From the NCBI RefSeq assembly GCF_000003605.2, contig NW_003120918.1, positions 272,370 through 295,730 of the forward strand: a DNA stretch of 23,361 nucleotides, in the 5' to 3' direction. Source of the stretch: Saccoglossus kowalevskii. Lineage: Eukaryota > Hemichordata > Enteropneusta > Harrimaniidae. Positions 1 to 9,714 of the stretch are shown in pieces. The number at the start of each line of letters is the position of its first letter. The first letter of the stretch is position 1. Under the pieces are notes generated by a model, which saw nothing but the letters and a program-made list of their open reading frames with translations, was not told where the DNA came from and made no database searches. The position numbers were made by a program, and so were the translations under genes.

Positions 1-75
1 TATGCTCAACTTAAGTACGTGTGATACCGGTAATCGGGGACTGGTGGTAACGGCTCAGAGATCAAACGAATACGA

Positions 76-134
76 GAGAAGTCGGCCAATTGCCAAGTCG
101 GCCTGCAGGAGAAGTCGGCCAGTCACCAAGTCGG
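76..134 (-). repeat. Left array of GGCCGACTTCTC-type motif (inverted orientation)
   Basis: Four copies of an AAGTCGG core lie here, two of them in the full form GAGAAGTCGG (76–85 and 109–118). They are the reverse complement of the array just upstream of the PREB start codon. The stretch 95–122 pairs with 1061–1088 over 28 bases with one mismatch, so the two arrays form the arms of an inverted repeat about 1 kb apart. The pairing is seen directly; calling it the end of a mobile element is inference. Confidence 0.75.
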
Positions 135-696
135 CAGTGTAATCTTTGTCAGTGTTTTTATAATAAAAGAAACGCAATTTGTCTGTAAAAACATCGGCAG
201 TGTTATCACCTTGGACAATAGATGTTAATCGGGTCGGTGTGATGCTTGCTGGCATACATCCTGTGGGGTCATGTACTTGGCATACACAAAATAATAGCGC
301 TCAAATGTTGCTCAATCTTTATTAAATAGAATAACAGACTAAATCAGACGGGTATGAACCGGACTTAGGTTTTACAATACAATGTACATTGGATGTTCAT
401 TTATTAGCTCCATGATGAACAATGTGCTTTGCGGTACGACGCAGGTTACTGTCAGAGTGACTGCCGCTAAAGCTCGTCAAAAACACAACACAACTGAATC
501 TTTATTAAACACAAACAAGAAAAACATTTTCAGTCCGATGCATTCACTCTGAAATCCCTTCAGTACTCTGTAAATAGAAAGACATGTTATTCACTAACTG
601 TCAATTAAGTTTAGTTTATTCAAGACACAATCGCGTCTCCTGGGAGACGGATATGGTTAAAATAACAATTAAATACATTGAATTCCTAGTCTGTAA
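135..696. other. Gene-free 5' flank
   Basis: I see no credible coding exon in this stretch. Open frames are short, rich in unusual residues and lack splice context. The string TCTTTATTAAA occurs near 315 and again near 497. It could be a minus-strand AATAAA signal of a leftward or divergent transcript, but there is no exon to go with it. Confidence 0.4.
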
Positions 697-975
697 TGTA
701 ATAGCTGACTTCTCACTTACTCACATTTTTTTAATAGTACGTGACGCACGAAAACACATTTTCCGTAATCAAAGTGTACGAACGCAATCTGTACTGTAAA
801 AACCGACTTCTGACTTACGTCTATACTGTACTGGCCAACTTCTCACTTTCGTACTTGACACATGAAAACATATTTGTAGTCAATATGTACGAGCGTAGTA
901 AGTACCATGTCCAGTAATGATCGACTTTTCGAGAAAAAAAATGTAAATATGTGTGAACGTAGTATGTACGTAATG
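697..975 (+). repeat. Degenerate ~110-bp tandem repeat
   Basis: Three diverged units can be lined up. Each opens with a variant of the GACTTCTC core (about 706, 836 and 920), followed by a GTAC…GAAAACA…ATTTT segment (738 and 850 are clearest) and a GTACGAACG-like segment (about 775, 887 and 948). An extra core copy sits at 803. The spacing is uneven (about 130 and 85 bp). The block runs straight into the short-period array at 977–1092, so both probably share an origin. Confidence 0.6.
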
Positions 976-976
976 A

Positions 977-1092
977 CCGACTTCTCCGATGTTTCACTGG
1001 CCGACTTCTCCGATGCTCACAGGCCGACTTCTCGCACTGGCCGACTTCTCCGTTGTTTTGCTGGCCGACTTCTCCTGCTGGCCGACTTCTCT
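977..1092 (+). repeat. Right array of GGCCGACTTCTC motif
   Basis: Six near-identical CCGACTTCTC copies start at 977, 1001, 1024, 1041, 1065 and 1082, at spacings of 24, 23, 17, 24 and 17 bases, most preceded by CTGG. The array ends 27 bases before the PREB start codon, so it must lie in the core promoter or the 5'UTR of that gene. A role as a repeated factor-binding site is possible but unproven. I do not recognise the motif. Confidence 0.85.
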
Positions 1093-1118
1093 TGTTACCT
1101 TGGGGACACCTGGCAGAA
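1089..1118 (+). promoter_or_regulatory. Immediate leader of PREB
   Basis: Thirty bases separate the last motif copy from the start codon. I see no TATA box. The string ACACCTGGCAG just before AAATGG could act as a 3' splice site, which would allow an upstream non-coding exon, but its pyrimidine tract is poor. The transcription start cannot be placed from sequence. Confidence 0.3.
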
Positions 1119-4100
1119 ATGGCGGACTCGTTGTGCAGCGCTGATTTCCCTCCGTATGCAGTGTGTACACTAGATGGCGAACACTTTCTCATTGCAGGTG
1201 GGGGTGGCCAAGCTAGAACCGGAGTTCCGAATGCAATAGTAAGTAAAACGCAACAGCATTAATAGTACGTGTATTCATATACAGTGTTGTTTAATATTAT
1301 TGCAACACAACAGGCCGAGAGAAATGCGACGTGTCCGATCGCTTTTAATTACGGTACGTCGTGTTTCCACGATTCATATTGACGTCTCTAGAATACAGAC
1401 ACATGAGGTAATTTATTCCCATATCAATCTACTTCCTGATTCTTAGTCGCTTCGTTAACCCTGGATTAATGAACATACTGAAAGTGAGAACGCAGACCAG
1501 GACTTTCAAGTTCATGTTGCAAGTGTCTTGGAGAAAGGGGGCGTGGTCGTTTAGCCACGTTGCGTCAAGTTGGTGGAGTTCTGATTGACTGGGGCTGCTA
1601 AAACAAATCCTTTCGTGCCCATAAAAACGTTTATTTAGAGACGATCACTGTACATGCATGTTACAATATGTGACACTAAATTAGATTAAATTAAATTAGC
1701 TGAGCAGTTTAAATTAGAACGTATATAACTATAGGTCATTGAATGTGATCTGCTCAATGTGAATCAAAACAAACATTTCTAAAGATATTTTTTCATGACT
1801 GAGCCATCTCGCTTTGCATAAATAATGAATAATCAAACAAAATAGCCCTAGCCATTGACTGCATGCTCTGTTTTCAATCTACAGGTTTAATTAGATTTCT
1901 GTCATATTCTGCCTGGTATATATGGTACACATGTTATCTAAAAAGCTAACTCACCTAATATGTAGCAGGCAATGCCTGGCAAGCAGCCGCAGTCAATGAC
2001 GTAAACATAGAACATCAAAGCGTGTGAACTGAGATTTGAGTTATTAGTTCATGTACAAGTGGAGTGGAATTCAAGATGGTGCCATGCACGATTCATATGT
2101 CGCAGCTGATCAAAATAAACCAAAACACTATTCAAAGTTGAACTATTTTCAGTCTGTTGCCACAAAGACATTGCTAATCATTGAACAACACTTTGAAGAT
2201 GTCTCATTATGAATGAGCTGTCTCACTTCACGTAATTTGTGAAACGGATAAACAAAATGGTGCTGCACAACTACTGGAAGTGCAGTTTTCAAACTCTTAG
2301 GGTGTATAGATCTTCCATACTCTTCTATATACACACACATATAGAGTGGGCTTCGCTATAATAAATATGTTTACACATAATATCTGATGACACAAGCAAC
2401 TCTGAGTGCCGTTTATTAAAAACACTCAATGTAATCATAGAACATTACATCATGTGATATGCAGTCAACATTTAGACTCAAGTGTGTTTGAATATCAGCA
2501 GCCGTTGCTCATAATTACTCTAAACTAACATTTAGAGCTAACATACGGCCCATTCCTGTCTGATACAAATTTTAGAAGATATTTTACTGTGAGTTAATTC
2601 AAGGAGATATCTCTTCTTTTCTTGTTCTGTTCTGTAGGAAATATTTGAATTTTTAAAATCCACACGTTCATTGACCGCAGTGAGCAAATGCAGATATGAC
2701 ACAGATAAAGGTGAAGATAGGAGTGCTATTATGAATGCTGATGTTCATAGAGTTGGAAATGGCAGTTTTATCATGGTTACGGGCAAAGATGAAATGTGTC
2801 AACTCTATGAAATCAACAAAGTAAAAGCTGACAAAGAAAAAACTGACAAAGGTAATAATTCTGACATGTTTTTTTTTTCCCATAAAATATTGGTTACTTG
2901 TTGTATCACAGACAAGTAAGCAAGCTGAAGCAGTCAATATTACAGAATACTTTGTGAAAGGCTTAACAGTTTCCAGCCAATAGATATGCATATGCTTTTC
3001 CAGTCGTGTGATATTTTCACAATATGCTTATAAAACATTTCACGTAGACCCTTTATAACAGCAACCACAGTGACAAAACTGGATGTATATTTATGGTACA
3101 TTGTTGACTCTGTGGCTACATGTCCAGTAGATGATGCTCAATTCCTGTCTTCTGAAGAAATACAATGGAGAACTTGTTTACTGAGCTCCCATGTACCATA
3201 TTTCCTCAATTAAAGTTCATGTACATAAATGTCTGAGGTGTGTTTATGGTTCGAATAAGTCATATTTTAATGATCCTGCTCTTCTAATAGAGCAAATACA
3301 GTATTCCCATATAAATGTTTTTTCTCTCTCGAATATCAATAAATTTTTAAAATTAGTTTAGGCACTGTCCACCTGAAATGGGAATTGATTTAATATTCTT
3401 TAAATATTTATTTTGTGGTCTTTTTTTAGATTTGAGGAGAAGAAAAGGAAAAGAAGAGGAATCATCATCATCTGAAGAAGAAGAAAATGACAACAAAGCA
3501 AAATATGTGATAGAACGATTGAAATCAGTTCAGAGTGATTTTGGTAAACCCGAAAAATATCAAAAAGTAGTGAAGTTTATTAATGACGGCTCAGTGTTTG
3601 TTACTGGTGGAGCTGATGGATATATCAGAGTTTGGAAGGTAAGATCTATTATTATGTAGTAGACTAATTACCAGGTATTGAAGAAAATGTTGGATCAGGA
3701 ACTTTTTTAACAACGAAAATTATTTGACTTCATTTACCGGGTTGTCCTTCTTATACTAGCCAAATTAGTTTATTCTCTCCTTGATGTCCCTATAAAGCCG
3801 CTAATTTCTTTCCCAGCTCGGAAAGTGTGCTTTTGCCATACTTTTCACACTTGCTATTTAGTGAAACAGCCAGCAATCTCATGTGCATGTATGATAGATA
3901 TGAAATGTTATAACCCTTATTCTGCCAACCTAATGTACTTTTACATTGACTTGACCAGATTTTATTTAATTCTCTAGTATCAAACCTTGTCAAAAGAACA
4001 TGAAATCCAGGCACACAGTAAAGAAATTGATGACTTAGACATTAGTCCAAGTGGGAGTAAGGTAAGTAAATTTATTAAAATTGTATTTGTTATTACCAGT

Positions 4101-7100
4101 ATTATTATTATCACACATCACCATGAGGTATTATGCCATATTTTTTGGGGTTCCAAAAAGAGTACTTGCAACCTACCTTAATAGGAAATGTAGTTTTTAA
4201 ATATGGAATGATGTTCAATATCTGCTAAATGACATGCATGTTTAAAAACAAACTGCGACTAATCCTTGACTGGATACACCAATGGGAGCTGCATTTAACG
4301 TAAAATATATTTAAACAAAATTGAATATTATTATCATCATCATTAGATTGTTTCAGTATCACGGGATTGCAAGGCATTTGTCTGGAACACCAAAGATGGA
4401 AGTAAGACCTGTGAGTTAACATGGGATCAAAGTAAACCTGAAAAAGCTTATAGATACAGATCATGCAGGTGAGTTATACTATTGGTGTGGAATCATTAAT
4501 ATGCTTTGAATCATTTCACTGGTCAGTAAGACAGTAAGTGTAGTGCTGAGTTCCAACTCTTTATATTGATATAAGGCTACAGATTGCTGTCTTGATCTAG
4601 AAATTTAGTTTCTTAGGATTTGTTAAGAGCTTGGGACCTGATTGATATTACACTCACAATGATATACCAAATATCATGTGGATGACACTCACTGGATTAT
4701 ATTTTTATTGATTCTCTCAAATAACCACATGATTGTGAGATGTTAAAATAATCTATGCATAGTATAGGTGAGTCATTCTTAGTATGCATTTTCACTATGT
4801 ACTGAAGTCATAGAGACAGCCAATTAGTGGTAACACAAGTAAGGGTGGGTATGGCCCCCAAAACATTAATGGAATGTTTCTAGTTGGTATGTGCAGCAAT
4901 TTAAAAAAAAAACAGTCGCCCAATACCAGAAACAAATAAATTTGTTTTCAGTCTAACAATTCTTGTTCTTACAAAACAATTTCTTATGACAAAGAGGGCG
5001 CTGTCATTAGCATCTGCATACCAACATGCAAGACTACTAGTATGTTGTTGTTCTAAATCATTCAAATTACAATGGGAAAATGAAAAGCAATAAATTAATA
5101 CTATAAACCTGAATAATGTTTCAGTGGTTAGCAGGTATACCTCTCTTCGGGAGGTTCTGGATTTGATTCCCAGAGCCAACTGTTTATTCAGTAGTACTGG
5201 GGTACTGGTATAAATCAGAGTACAGTCTTTCCTGCTTTTCAAACACATGCTATAAGGTTTTGGAGAACGATTTGCACTTGTACTTGTAATTAGCAATACA
5301 AAAACAATCTTGAAATTTCGCCAAGCACAAAAATATAAAAATAATTAGTCAATTTTTTCAGAATGTATGTTCCTACTCATAATTCAAACATAGGGAAAAC
5401 TAAAAGGGTAAAAAGTAAACTGTCATGAGTAATACTACCTCCATTCTATTATTTTTCAGGTTTGGAATTGTGGAAGGAGATAAAAGCAAATCAAAATTGT
5501 TCACAATTCATGTTCCTCATGTTAGAGACAAGACAAACACATATTGCTACGTCACTAAATGGGACACACAAAAATTTATACCAGAGAAAACCGTATCCAC
5601 AGGAACAGATGTCCTCTCAGCATTAGCTGTTAGGTGAGTTGTTTATTCTGATTTCTATTCTAATTTTCTTTTCACTTGCGTCTCTATTTGTCAGTATGTA
5701 GGAGACAATTTTCTGTATAGCAAAATTATTTATGAATGGTAGACCAAAATTGTCTACCAGACCTTTAGAAAAATAACCAGCCCTCCATTGAAGATTATTT
5801 TAAAATAAACACTACAGTCGTTCACAATCTTTGCATCAGCCATCAGAAGTGAATAGTATTAATCTTTGTCCAATAATATCATTCAGTATAATAACAGGCT
5901 ATGACATTTTTTTACCAGATCACCAAGCAAGTTTTAATTTGTACCAGCTTGACTGGAAAGGGACATTATTAATATGCATAAGCTCGTGGCTCATTATATA
6001 TTCTGGAAACTATATCTCGATAACGAAGCCGGGTAAATAAATAGAACCAACTGCATTTCAAACTCGTGTTAAATAAACAACAATCCAAATATGAAATTAT
6101 CATTTATGTTTTGTATACTGTAGAACATGTTTAAATAGCTACATGCCATTTTAGCAAATTTTACTCCATGCATGAATTAACAGAATCTTAATTTAGCTAA
6201 AGTGCCAATAATTTCATTGTGAGAATATACTGTATTTTAAATTAGTGACATTTTGAGTTAGCAAAATTACAGATTAGCTAAATTAGCTAAAATAACATGC
6301 TAGCTAAAAAGACATTTATCTTAGGAGAAAAGAGGATAGTGATACAATGTATAATAGTTTAAAAATGATGAGATTAATTTATACAAACTGTTCTAAAATG
6401 TACACAATATTAGTAGACTGAAAATGGACAGTGTACTGTATATGATTGAGTCTGAAGAGCATTATTCAAATTATGCTAGTATATTAATGCATTGGTTTGT
6501 TTGTTTGTTTAGCCCTGATGGTAATTATGTAGGTCTTGGAACAATGTCAGGTTCAGTTGCTGTGTACATATCATTCAGTTTACAGGTAAGATGCAACTGA
6601 GATGCAATGTATTCTGTGTTTTCCTGGTTCTTATACCTGCTATAACAATTTTATGAAAACGAATGATCACTTTCTGAGCATTGCATTGTTTTCTAAGAAA
6701 ATACAACAGCAAAATAGTGGCAACTTAAGGGGTATTTTTTAGAATTTTGTAACAGCAGTAGTGGTTGAAGGCAGAGTTGTGCATTTGCATCTTGTCCATT
6801 CAAGTATTGAGTCTTCCATTGAATTCATACTTGAACCATGGCATCCATAGAATTGAGATTCCCCACACAACAGATTTGATAAAGTTGGCTTTACTATAGT
6901 TTATGTTATTTTTAGGTGAATGAATCAGAAGTTGAGGTACAAAAAAAAGACTGAATGCACTTTTTTGATCATTATTAGTCCCCGTTCGGACGCAGTCCGA
7001 AAACTGGGACTTATGTTTTGCCCTGTGTGCGTCCGTCCGTCCGTGCGTCCGTGCGTCTGTGCGTCCGTGATCACCTGTATCTCGAACATGCATGGACCGA

Positions 7101-8884
7101 TTAAGTTCAAACTTCACTCATACATCACACATTATATGGGACATATGCACATGCATTTGTTTCATGATCTCATTAACGATAGCCAAATGGGGGCCGCTTT
7201 AAGGCCGAAAATGCATTGAAATCGCACATTTTCACCATTCCGGACCCATATCTCAGTTATGCATGGATGGATTTTGTTCAAATTTGGTACATACATTAAA
7301 CATAATAGGACCTTGATGCACGTCATTTTTTTTTTTCGGATCAAGTTCGAAATAGCCGACTGGCGGCCATTTTGTTTTAAAGAATTCAGTTCTGGATCCG
7401 TATCCGAGACATGTCTGGATTGATCAAGTTCAAACTTCACACACACAAGGTACATCATGTCACAAATATGTATGTGCATTTGTTTCATGATCTCATTAAC
7501 GATAGCCAAATGGGGGCCGCTTTAAGGCCGAAAATGCATTGAAATCGCACATTTTCACCATTCTGGACCCATATCTCAGTTATGCATGGATGGATTTTGT
7601 TCAAATTTGGTACATACATTAAACATAATAGGACCTTGATGCACGTCTTTTTTTTTTTTCGGATCAAGTTCGAAATGGCCGACTGGCGGCCATTTTGTTA
7701 AAGAATTCAGTTCTGGATCCGTATCCAAGACATGTCTGGATTGATCAAGTTCAAACTTCACACACACATGGTACATCATGTCACAAATAGATATGTGCAT
7801 TTGTTTCATGATCTGCTTAACAATAGCGGAATGATGGCCATTTTAAGGCCGAAAATGCATCAAAATCACGTATTTTCACAATTCCAGAACCGGATCTCAG
7901 TCATGCATGGATGGATTTTGTTCAGATTTAGCACAATGTGTTGTACATATGCAGGTGCATTTCGGTCATGATCTGCTTTGAATGTATATGTCACTCAAAT
8001 ATGAACGGAACGGGGACGTGTCATTGACAATGACTTGTTATATACACAAAAATTATTAATTTCTTCATTATTTTGTTGCTGTATTGCCTTTGCAGAAGCT
8101 GAAATTGGTGAAAGATGTCCATGGTATATTTGTGACTGGTCTTTCCTTTGTACCAATCAGTGAAGGCAATATAGAATTACTTGGAAATCAAGATTGTTCA
8201 CTGCTCAGCATATCTGCTGATAAGCAGTGTAAAGTATTAAGAGTAAGCAAGCAAAGTAAGTACGGACTACAGAGGCCGCTGCGGTAGATGTACTGTGGAA
8301 TACTTATTTTCGCTTGGAATTAATTTTCCTTATTTTTGCTGGAGGAATGATTCAGTGTAAATAAAATCCGGCGAATATACGGTACCTTTTTCCCTATATT
8401 TTACATTCAACTTGTCAAAAATCAGTGAAAATAAATTCCATACAAAACACTAAAAATGTCTTTTCAATGAAAAGTAATTCCAGCTAAAATAAAGTATTTT
8501 ACAGTATATTTATTGATGAAACTCCCAAGTTTACAAACATGCAGAATGTCACCAACATTTCATAGTACTAATTTAGCTTTCTCATTCTCACCTTCACGTG
8601 ATATATTAAAACTCTGCGTACAGTGATTATTCTTTGCTCATTCTATTTCTACTTTGAGGATATAATAATTCATTATGTATTCTGATGTTTACAAATCATA
8701 GTGTATCTTATTACTATCTCTGTAATATTAACTGAAAATTGTATTATTAGAAATGCAATAAATTTATAATATTTATTTTGATTTATTTTCAGCCAAATAC
8801 CATGGACTTGTGATTGTGCTAGGTTTCTTGGCTGTAGTCGTATTATTAATCCTCTTCCTGGACTACATTGGTGTTCCGCTGTAA
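1119..8884 (+). CDS. PREB: PREB / Sec12-type guanine-nucleotide exchange factor for Sar1, nine exons, complete
   Basis: Coding exons are 1119–1238, 2638–2851, 3430–3638, 3978–4061, 4347–4468, 5460–5633, 6513–6585, 8096–8255 and 8793–8884. All introns are GT–AG, and the joined frame gives 1248 nt, 415 residues plus TAA, close to the length known for vertebrate PREB (about 417). The family sits in the ER membrane and loads Sar1 with GTP, starting COPII coat assembly. The glycine-rich loop AGGGGQARTGVPN (26–38) is the family hallmark; in yeast Sec12 this region contributes to the Sar1/potassium-binding loop. WD40-like strands end in VTGGADGYIRVWK (169–181), SVSRDCKAFVW (212–222) and GLGTMSGSVAVY (315–326). 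A hydrophobic segment at about 390–408 is the single C-terminal anchor and leaves only a few lumenal residues. An acidic-serine stretch (120–132), preceded by a basic run, is a probable flexible loop between blades. The ATG has a good context (AGAAATGG). A second donor-like GTAAGC at 8243 would put exon 9 out of frame, so 8255 was chosen. Confidence 0.95.
1239..2637 (+). other. PREB intron 1, no internal gene seen
   Basis: This is an AT-rich intron with donor GTAAGT and acceptor TTCTGTAG. It has a short AT/CA-rich simple stretch near 2325–2345 but no repeat or coding segment that I can name. The longest minus-strand open frame (about 2149–2340) has no recognisable features. Confidence 0.6.
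3281..3300 (+). repeat. Dispersed CTTCTAATAGAGCAAATA motif, copy 1
   Basis: This copy lies in PREB intron 2. The preceding GCTCT and the internal AGAGC can pair across TCTAAT as a small hairpin. Nearly the same string recurs at 15007–15027 and 17488–17510, which points to a dispersed short repeat rather than chance. Confidence 0.5.
5112..5182 (+). repeat. tRNA-derived sequence, probable SINE head or tRNA pseudogene
   Basis: This lies in PREB intron 5. CAGTGGTTAGCAGG resembles the D arm with its A box. ACCTC–TCTTCGG–GAGGT makes a five-pair anticodon stem with a seven-base loop, and CTGGA–TTTGATT–CCCAG makes a T arm with one mismatch over a B-box-like stretch. The loop reads TTC if taken at face value, but the base before it is C instead of the invariant T, and the two acceptor strands do not pair. 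A functional tRNA is therefore unlikely. Sequence downstream to about 5300 could be the SINE body; I cannot define its end. Confidence 0.6.
6120..6312. repeat. Cluster of TTAGCTAAA-type words
   Basis: PREB intron 6 holds several TTAGCTAAA, TTAGCAAA and GCTAGCTAAA words, plus two ATACTGT words (about 6116 and 6226) like those at the ends of the palindromic elements at 8291 and 16528. This looks like a decayed copy of a related repeat, but I cannot draw clean ends. Confidence 0.3.
7029..7068 (+). repeat. Imperfect (CGTC)n / (ACGG)n microsatellite
   Basis: A CGTCCGTCCGT run with G and T interruptions lies between the left terminus and the first core of the intron 7 element, where pearl-type elements carry their ACGG tract. 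Confidence 0.85.
7067..8000 (+). repeat. Dimeric tandem repeat, ~322-bp period made of two ~160-bp halves
   Basis: The marker CATTTGTTTCATG begins at 7154, 7477 and 7798, and TCTCAGTTATGCATGG or its variant begins at 7251, 7574 and 7895, so the period is 321–323 bp. The two halves of a unit are related. Each starts with a GGA(T/C)CC(G/A)TAT-like word, continues with CTGGATTGATCAAGTTCAA or ATGGATGGATTTTGTTCAA, and later has a GCCG/GGCC-rich word before TTTAA. The order is A-B-A-B-A-partial B. Adjacent units are nearly identical, so the expansion is recent compared with the A/B split. Confidence 0.85.
8291..8506. mobile_element. Palindromic MITE-like element with ~38-bp terminal inverted repeats
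   Basis: This lies in PREB intron 8. The left end TACTGTGGAATACTT… and the reverse complement of the right end, TACTGTAAAATACTT…, stay alike for roughly 40 bases with a few mismatches and two one-base gaps. The interior carries more AAAATAAATTCC/GGAATTA words in both orientations. There is no coding capacity. The superfamily is unknown, and no convincing target duplication longer than TA is visible. Confidence 0.65.
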
Positions 8885-9710
8885 TTGATTTGAAACATTG
8901 TAACGCAGAATCCTTTGTTGATATTCATACACACATATAGTCTGATATGTGCATCACCTGCGATAGTATCACAGACGTACATGATTCATTCCATGGTTTG
9001 TATTCGGTTCATGAAAATATGGCTCAGGTTTTCATCTTTGATTGTCTTGAGTAAATGTATATTGTACAAATATAGTACATGAATAAGCTGATACGAACCA
9101 GCAGATAAAGGTGCAATAGTGAATTGTGTTTCTAGTGAAACCCTAGTTAGACAGCATTTTGATTTCAAAAAAGAAGTATGCCCTCTATGGCCAAAATGAT
9201 AGCTTTGACATTTTGGGGTCACTAAAATGTAACTTTCAATTGAAATCAGAGGAGAAAAAACAGGTTACGGTTGTTGGTCAAAAATACCATGTATTTCTAT
9301 GGGCTCTGTGCAAGCTGCTGTGGAACACCAGTTGAAGAGTCAGTGAAAATAGCACAAATTCAATATTGAGATAATCTTGAACAACCAAATTTTATATGTT
9401 GCACACAAAGCAGTAATCTGTTCAGGAGAGTTTCAAACAACTAGCCCCAAAGTACAGTTTTCTGACAGTTTTTTCCTTTGTTTTTATCGGTTGTTATTGC
9501 CAGGCAGTGAAAATGTCCACCCCAGAGAATCGGTGATAGCAGTATCCAGACATCCTTGTGTAATTACACAGTATTGTTTTTATTGTGATTATTTATTAAA
9601 TACAAAATTGTGCCTTTCTTTTTTCATTTTACACAAAAAATGTTTTATTTTTAGAAAGCATGAGTAATAATATACTTTATTTATTTAATAAATGTATTCT
9701 AATTTTAGGT
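8885..9710 (+). other. PREB 3'UTR (predicted)
   Basis: The non-coding stretch after the TAA at 8882–8884 runs to a probable cleavage site shortly after the AATAAA at 9687. No conserved element is recognised in it. The end is inferred from the signal alone. Confidence 0.5.
9687..9692 (+). terminator. Probable polyadenylation signal of PREB
   Basis: A canonical AATAAA is followed about 35–45 bases later by the T/GT-rich stretch CTTTTATGTGTGCC, the usual downstream element. Other AATAAA words near 11038–11056 could serve a longer isoform. Confidence 0.5.
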
Positions 9711-9714
9711 TAAG

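Larger units (their letters stand above)
6975..8017 (-). mobile_element. Pearl / HINE-like non-autonomous Helitron-Helentron element with ~160-bp core repeats
   Basis: This fills most of PREB intron 7. GTCCCCGTTC (6978–6987) and GAACGGGGAC (8008–8017) are perfect terminal inverted repeats. Next to the left end, TTCGGAC–GCA–GTCCGAA (6985–7001) is a seven-pair hairpin. On the minus strand it is followed six bases later by CTAA then T, which fits the Helitron 3' end (hairpin, CTRR, T). Inside are an ACGG-type microsatellite and about five and a half related ~160-bp cores. Established descriptions of bivalve pearl elements include both a ~160-bp core and an ACGG-type microsatellite. No transposase or helicase frame is present, so it is non-autonomous. 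Family membership is inferred from architecture, not alignment. Confidence 0.7.

Noticed and set aside
977..1092. Regular short repeats with spacers resembling a CRISPR array
   Set aside because: Repeats are about 10–14 bp with 7–14-bp spacers, far too short, and the sequence is eukaryotic with spliced genes.
2149..2340. Minus-strand open frame of 63 codons in PREB intron 1
   Set aside because: It is short, lacks domain features and lies antisense in an intron. It may be a repeat fragment, but nothing supports a gene.
5112..5182. Functional tRNA gene with a TTC anticodon
   Set aside because: The acceptor strands do not pair, the base before the anticodon is C rather than T, and the T stem has a mismatch. 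Treated as a tRNA-derived repeat.
6800..7971. Several open frames of 60–115 codons on both strands
   Set aside because: They are translations of the tandem repeat in the intron 7 element; near-identical peptides recur at the 322-bp period and none resembles a known protein.
8243..8250. Alternative splice donor GTAAGC at the end of PREB exon 8
   Set aside because: Using it puts exon 9 in a frame that stops after a few codons and loses the membrane anchor; the donor after 8255 keeps the anchor in frame.
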